A stretch of DNA of 64,000 nucleotides from contig CAMWJF010000003.1 of assembly GCA_947174505.1 (NCBI GenBank), positions 1-64,000 on the forward strand, in the 5' to 3' direction. How positions within the stretch are numbered: position 1 is the stretch's first letter; each line of letters opens with the position of its first letter. A program made the position numbers and the translations under genes. This DNA comes from an uncultured Lachnospiraceae bacterium (GTDB lineage Bacteria > Bacillota > Clostridia > Lachnospirales > Lachnospiraceae). The notes under the pieces are model-generated. The model had not been told where the DNA came from. It searched no databases and worked only from the letters and a program-made list of their open reading frames with translations. Positions 59,740 through 64,000 of this stretch are shown here, one piece after another.

Positions 59740-62229
59740 TTACTTCTTAATCCAGTTCATATAACGGACAAGCTCGCTGTAATCGAGCACCAGATTGCCC
59801 GCGCCGTCCACATCCGGAGCCTGCGCCCCGTTCAACATACTGCCGCCGCCGTTCACAAACATGTCAATCGGCGTTCTCGTATCGCCGGTAATCTTGCTCT
59901 CTGCCTCCAGCACACTGGCCAGATCCGTACCGCCGAGTCTGATATTATTCGCCCCGGTAACGGTGATCTTTCCCTTTGCGATGATCAGCCCTGTGAAATC
60001 ACGGTCCACCGTCACGTCTCCGAAGCAGACGAGCAGCCGCAGCTTAGCCGGATCAACCCCGGTGATCCCCGACAAGTTCACATCGCCCTTCGCAAGATGC
60101 GCCTGCAGACCGGATGACGTTTCATAGGTCACATGGTTCACATGATTGTCCGTCAGGTACTGCTCTACCTCCGCCTCCTTGATGACGCTGTTAAACACAT
60201 AGTGCTTCGCCGCCTCCACAGGATCGACATCAGGGTCGGCAAGCGCCGGAGGAGCAACTTCCTTCAGGTTATAGTTTAAGCCCTTGTATTCGGCCCTGAT
60301 CTGATCAGAGAGCGCCAGCACAGCCGCATCCGTCCTGTCATTCACCACTTCTTCCGCGTTGATGCCGGTTTCCGTGTAAGCGTCGGGATCCACAGGCGCC
60401 GCCGGGTCTCCGCCATCGCCGGGCGCTCCCGCAGGCGGATTTAAAGTTGTCTGGTCAACGCCCGTCAACAATGTCACGCCGCTCGCAGAGAGCGCGCTGC
60501 TCACAAGGCTGTTGCCGAGAATCGTATACTGGTTCTTCGGATTCGCAAAGTCTCCCAACTGGAATCCACCGGAAAGATATCTGTTGAAATAGGTGTCGAT
60601 TTCCTCCCTGTTGGCGTGAAAATCATAATACTGTACAAAGTAACGCTCCGCGTTTGTCTTATCCATGACCAGATAATAGTAAAGCAGCGAGCCGCCCCGG
60701 TAAGGCGCATAAACTTTACGGATGTGATTCATGTCCGCCACACCGAACTCGCTTAAGGATTTGCCGCCCAGACGGTAGACCTTCCTGTCAAAATCCACTT
60801 CCTTAAAATCCGTGCCGTATGCGTTCTGAAAATCTGTAATATCGTTTTCCTTATCGGCATTGATGGGGTTCTGGCCGACCACACTCTCCCCCTTCAGCGT
60901 ACCGATACATTCCGCGGGCACCAGATAGGCCACCTGACCTCCCTTGACGGCGATAGACTCTCCCATCATGACAGGCGTCCGCGGCGGCAGAAGCCCGGCC
61001 TCGATCTGCGCCTTATTGTTCGCCGCCTCTGCACTGGTCGTATCCTGGCCGATGTAGGAATGCCCCGCGATCAGCAGCCGCGTTACCATCGACATATCCA
61101 CCGTGGAATCCTTGCCGTTTATGATAATGGCGCTGCTGTCCGCCGAGTCGATGGCCGCCTCTCCCGGCAGTCCGTTGGAGGTAGCATTTCCGTAACCGTA
61201 GTATTCTTTCGTGAGCGCGACCCTGCTGCCGACCCCGTCCAGCGTCATATCGTTTGCCACATATACCTTGCTGTCAAGACTCACCGCCGCGCTGTATAAG
61301 GTGATGTTTTTCGCGTACACGCGGTTGTCCTCCCCAAGCACATCCCTGACAGTCAGGCCGGAAGACGGCCCATTTACCGTAATATCTCCTTTGGAAATCA
61401 CACGCAGGGCGTCTTCCATCGTCATGGTCGTGCCGGAATCAACCAAAAAGCCGCCCTTGCCGTCCACATCCGTGCCCGCATAGACGCTGCCTTCCGTTCT
61501 GAGAATACCTGGCACCTGCACCGTAATCCCCTCATTGCCGATCAGGGAATACTGGTACAATGCATCGATGGAACCGTTATTCTCAAAGATCAGCTTCGGC
61601 ACATCCAGACAGATATCCGTCTGGACAATAGACACCCTGTCGTCGCTGTCCGTACAGGAGACATAGATATTTTTCAGGATAATGCTGTTATTGTTGACAA
61701 TCTCCATCACAGAGTCGCCGAGCGGCTCACCCAGCGGGCCGCCGTGATCCCACGCGTCCTCGTCGACGCCCACGGCGGGCGTGCCTCTCTGGAAAATACC
61801 CGCGTCCACATATGCTTCCAGCTTCGTCCTGTCATAATAGGCCGCGCCGCGCGAGGTATCCTTCAGCTTGTCAACCAATGTGTCCAGATAGGTGGTCATA
61901 AAAACGTTGGAACGCGCCTCCTCCGAGCTCAGATTATCCCAGTTGGCAAGCACATCCCGGTAAGCGACGCCCACTGCCTCGGCGGACTCCCGCCGCAGTC
62001 CCGACATCACCTGCTCCACCACTTCCTCGGCGCTGTAAAAGCTGTTCTTATTGCGGATATCCGCCACCTTTATCATATAGTTCATGTAGGCCATCCAGAG
62101 CATGGTGGTAGCCAGAATCCCGATCATCGCCATCGCTATGATTACGATAACGATAGCGGAGCCTCTGTCGTCACGCCTCTTTTTTGCCCACCTGTAAAGC
62201 TGTGCCATTTTTCCGCCTGCTCTTTTCAT
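59740..62229 (-). CDS. Large PilX/GspK-like pseudopilin lacking Glu5
   Basis: 829 aa from ATG 62229 (a later ATG at 62208 with GGCGG is possible). N-terminus KKRRDDRG then SAIVIVIIAMAMIGILATTM, a pilin-type helix whose fifth mature residue is Ile, not Glu. That is the hallmark of GspK/PilX-type tip pilins. The remainder is long: helical segments early, then (about 230-600) a beta-rich stretch with many DxG-turn repeats, and a C-terminal region (about 620-829). It is encoded between the 484-aa and 200-aa prepilin genes, the place of the GspK-like gene in many such clusters. Confidence 0.75.
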   Translation of the reverse strand: MKRAGGKMAQLYRWAKKRRDDRGSAIVIVIIAMAMIGILATTMLWMAYMNYMIKVADIRNKNSFYSAEEVVEQVMSGLRRESAEAVGVAYRDVLANWDNLSSEEARSNVFMTTYLDTLVDKLKDTSRGAAYYDRTKLEAYVDAGIFQRGTPAVGVDEDAWDHGGPLGEPLGDSVMEIVNNNSIILKNIYVSCTDSDDRVSIVQTDICLDVPKLIFENNGSIDALYQYSLIGNEGITVQVPGILRTEGSVYAGTDVDGKGGFLVDSGTTMTMEDALRVISKGDITVNGPSSGLTVRDVLGEDNRVYAKNITLYSAAVSLDSKVYVANDMTLDGVGSRVALTKEYYGYGNATSNGLPGEAAIDSADSSAIIINGKDSTVDMSMVTRLLIAGHSYIGQDTTSAEAANNKAQIEAGLLPPRTPVMMGESIAVKGGQVAYLVPAECIGTLKGESVVGQNPINADKENDITDFQNAYGTDFKEVDFDRKVYRLGGKSLSEFGVADMNHIRKVYAPYRGGSLLYYYLVMDKTNAERYFVQYYDFHANREEIDTYFNRYLSGGFQLGDFANPKNQYTILGNSLVSSALSASGVTLLTGVDQTTLNPPAGAPGDGGDPAAPVDPDAYTETGINAEEVVNDRTDAAVLALSDQIRAEYKGLNYNLKEVAPPALADPDVDPVEAAKHYVFNSVIKEAEVEQYLTDNHVNHVTYETSSGLQAHLAKGDVNLSGITGVDPAKLRLLVCFGDVTVDRDFTGLIIAKGKITVTGANNIRLGGTDLASVLEAESKITGDTRTPIDMFVNGGGSMLNGAQAPDVDGAGNLVLDYSELVRYMNWIKK

Positions 62230-62403
62230 ACCCCACACCCCATTATCCCTGTCGCTTCCGTCCATCCGCGCCGTCCGGCCTTCTCTCTGCCGTCCGCCGC
62301 GCTCTCCCCTGTCTGTACGGCTGCTGTCCGGCTCTCCCCACCGACCGCACCGCTGCTGTCAGTGGGCCGCTGTCATTTTCTCCGTCCCGGCCACTGTCCG
62401 CCG
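62230..62403. repeat. GC-rich degenerate repeats between prepilin-like genes
   Basis: The gap between the 829-aa and 484-aa genes is rich in CTGTCCG/CTGCCG-like units similar in style to those at 58845-59038. Part may be the leader of the GspK-like gene. No promoter or aptamer was recognised. Confidence 0.4.
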
Positions 62404-63858
62404 TCAGTTCGTCGTGCTTCCCCCGATCACGACCATCCGCATATCGTCGGGGAAGCCGCTGTCCGCCGCACCTTCTTTATAGACGCTGACCGTCACGTCG
62501 TAAATCAGTTCCGTAGCTTCCCCAGGCGCCGCCGCTCTTCCCATGGGGCTGCGCACGCCGTCCAGCGTGAAAATGTTCATGTCGCTCCCACCGCTCAGAT
62601 CCATGTTCGTCCCATTCACGGTAAACTGTGCAGGAAGCTCCAGCGGCGCTCCCGCCAGATAGTTTTTGCCCACCAGATTTAAACCGAGGTTCGTCTTTAA
62701 GAAAAACTTCTCTTTGTCATGCGCGGCCCCGAGCCCGTCCTGTATCTCGACAGCCGCCTTATATGCCTGCTCCGCCGCCATCAGCTGCGGGTCCGACAAA
62801 TACTCAGGATCACTCAGGTCGGGCATCCCCGGATTAGACACATCTTCTTTCTCATGCCGCTGCTTCGCGATCAGGAGATTTAAGTCAGCCCCCGAACCGT
62901 TTCTTACAATGATCTTATCGGTGATCTTATCGGGTGTGGTCGCGTCGTAGAGGGGGTAATAAAAGAGATTGACGTTGATTTTATCGTCCTTCGTCTTCGT
63001 TATCCTGCCACAGGGCATGGCGTTCACCACGTATCCGGAACCAATATCGCCCTTTGTGCTCACGACTTTGGTTGTACCGTCCAAAAGACTGTATGTAAAA
63101 TCATAAGTCTGCGTAACCACCATATCCGCCTTCGGCCGTCCATCCTCATCCACTTCCGCACTAACCGACAGCTCTATTTCTATCGTCCGGCTGAACTGGT
63201 CAAAGAAAGTATGCAGATTCTTGTAGTGAACCGCATCCTGTATTTTCTGAAACTCACTGGTAAGCATGACGTCCGAAACCCCGGCCGCCCGCAGCCTGTT
63301 CTCTATGTCATTCTTTATGTCGCTGTCCTTAAAGACACTGGCAAGTGCCGCCTGCCTGTACTTCTCCGCCTCCACAAAGGTGCCGTTTTCCTTATCGATG
63401 CTTCTGGCATCCGCCAGCGCCGCATCGTTAAACTCATTGTCATGGGTGAGGGTGCCTGTCATATACCCCCTGCCGTCCACTTCGATCTTTGCGTCGTACT
63501 CGCTGCCCTGCATGGAAAGCTGCCGCATACTGAACACATAAAGTCCCGGCGCGGGATTGCCCGAAGGATCCACCTCAAGCCCAGTCTCCTCCGCCACGCT
63601 GCCCTTAATCAGCCGGCTGTCTATCACATAGAAACCGCTCGACGGGTCGGCAAACTGCGTTTTTATCTCCTCTATATCGTATGCCTTCAGTCCCTCCATA
63701 ATGTCCTGCGCCACGGTGGTGGCACGCAGGGTCTGTCTGGACTTGATATTGATCCTGTTGGAAGAGACAAACAGATTCATAAGCGGAATCACGATAATGG
63801 CAAGTATTACTACCGCAATCAGAAGCTCCACCAAGGAAAATCCGGCGTCCTTATTCAC
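62404..63858 (-). CDS. Large prepilin-like protein (GspI/GspJ type)
   Basis: 484 aa from GTG 63858. Leader MNKDAG then FSLVELLIAVVILAIIVIPL with Glu5, a textbook type III/class III prepilin signal. The following 60 residues (SRQTLRATTVAQDIMEGLKA) continue the pilin helix. The rest is an extended beta-rich region to residue 484. A longer frame to 63936 adds an unlikely 26-residue leader. First complete gene of the cluster visible in the window. Confidence 0.8.
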   Translation of the reverse strand: MNKDAGFSLVELLIAVVILAIIVIPLMNLFVSSNRINIKSRQTLRATTVAQDIMEGLKAYDIEEIKTQFADPSSGFYVIDSRLIKGSVAEETGLEVDPSGNPAPGLYVFSMRQLSMQGSEYDAKIEVDGRGYMTGTLTHDNEFNDAALADARSIDKENGTFVEAEKYRQAALASVFKDSDIKNDIENRLRAAGVSDVMLTSEFQKIQDAVHYKNLHTFFDQFSRTIEIELSVSAEVDEDGRPKADMVVTQTYDFTYSLLDGTTKVVSTKGDIGSGYVVNAMPCGRITKTKDDKINVNLFYYPLYDATTPDKITDKIIVRNGSGADLNLLIAKQRHEKEDVSNPGMPDLSDPEYLSDPQLMAAEQAYKAAVEIQDGLGAAHDKEKFFLKTNLGLNLVGKNYLAGAPLELPAQFTVNGTNMDLSGGSDMNIFTLDGVRSPMGRAAAPGEATELIYDVTVSVYKEGAADSGFPDDMRMVVIGGSTTN

Positions 63859-63950
63859 TTTTCGCCTGTCTTCTGCTGTCGTCAAACCGCTGTCCCCCTG
63901 TCTTCTGCCGCATCTGTTCCATCCACACGGCCTCAACGTCTTCCGCGCCC

Positions 63951-64000
63951 TTACTCCTTCTGCGCGGCCTCCGCGTCTTCCGCACTATTACTCCTCTGCA
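63951..64000 (-). CDS. C-terminal end of the next cluster gene (partial)
   Basis: At the right edge the minus strand reads an open frame ending SAEDAEAAQKE and TAA at 63951. It is the tail of a gene starting outside the window, probably another member of the pilin-like cluster. Too short to identify; the Ala/Glu tail could be chance. Confidence 0.35.
   Translation of the reverse strand, partial: QRSNSAEDAEAAQKE

Noticed and set aside
1-64000. tRNA, rRNA genes, insertion sequences and sigma-28 promoters
   Set aside because: None was recognised by eye on either strand; a dedicated scan could find short sites missed here.

Overview
The window is from a flagellated Gram-positive member of the Clostridia, most likely Lachnospiraceae. 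The evidence is a Firmicutes-type fla/che operon (FliY with CheC domains, FlbD, FapA, CheC/CheD, FlhF/FlhG), CodY, sigma-A promoters with AGGAGG-type ribosome sites, and no outer-membrane L/P-ring genes. Species cannot be named from sequence alone. Nearly every gene lies on the minus strand, so transcription runs from high to low coordinates.

Reading in the direction of transcription: (1) 64000-49730 holds a type IV pilin-like cluster. It has four prepilin-like proteins, three of them very large (484, 829 and 1101 aa), followed by a 1834-aa membrane-anchored, proline-rich surface protein. Degenerate GC-rich repeats separate several of these genes. (2) 49632-48011 is a small accessory island with a nuclease-like ORF, a 5'-truncated acetyltransferase-like ORF and a 60-aa ORF. 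It is bounded by two 116-bp direct repeats, each carrying a full promoter and structured leader. The second repeat drives comM-dprA. (3) 47978-42460 holds comM, dprA (with an in-frame 39-bp minisatellite), a 57-aa ORF and topA. (4) codY follows, with a CodY-like box in its own promoter, and then a terminator. (5) 41355-4598 is the fla/che region: flgB flgC fliE-F-G-H-I-J, a ylxF/MotE-like gene, fliK, flgD, a TIGR02530-like gene and flgE; a terminator and new promoter; then flbD motA motB fliL fliM fliY cheY fliO fliP fliQ fliR flhB flhA flhF flhG, a PilZ gene, cheB cheA cheW cheC cheD, a small membrane protein, sigD, fapA, a 105-aa ORF, a SwrB/DUF6115-like gene and an MltG-N-domain-like gene. 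(6) A chemoreceptor, rpsB and tsf close the strand. At the far left a plus-strand gene ends against a terminator.

The order dprA-topA-codY-flgB...sigD-swrB-rpsB-tsf matches the corresponding Bacillus subtilis segment, with local differences (motAB, pilZ, fapA and a chemoreceptor gained; trmFO-codV-clpQY absent). The flagellar genes encode the MS/C ring, rod, hook, export apparatus, stator, switch and a near-complete chemotaxis core. CheR and flagellin are not in the window.

Most notable are the giant pseudopilin/surface-protein cluster, the island framed by a duplicated promoter-leader with an antisense-facing promoter inside it, and a family of at least three long intergenic hairpin elements, one of them inside the flgB-flgC junction.
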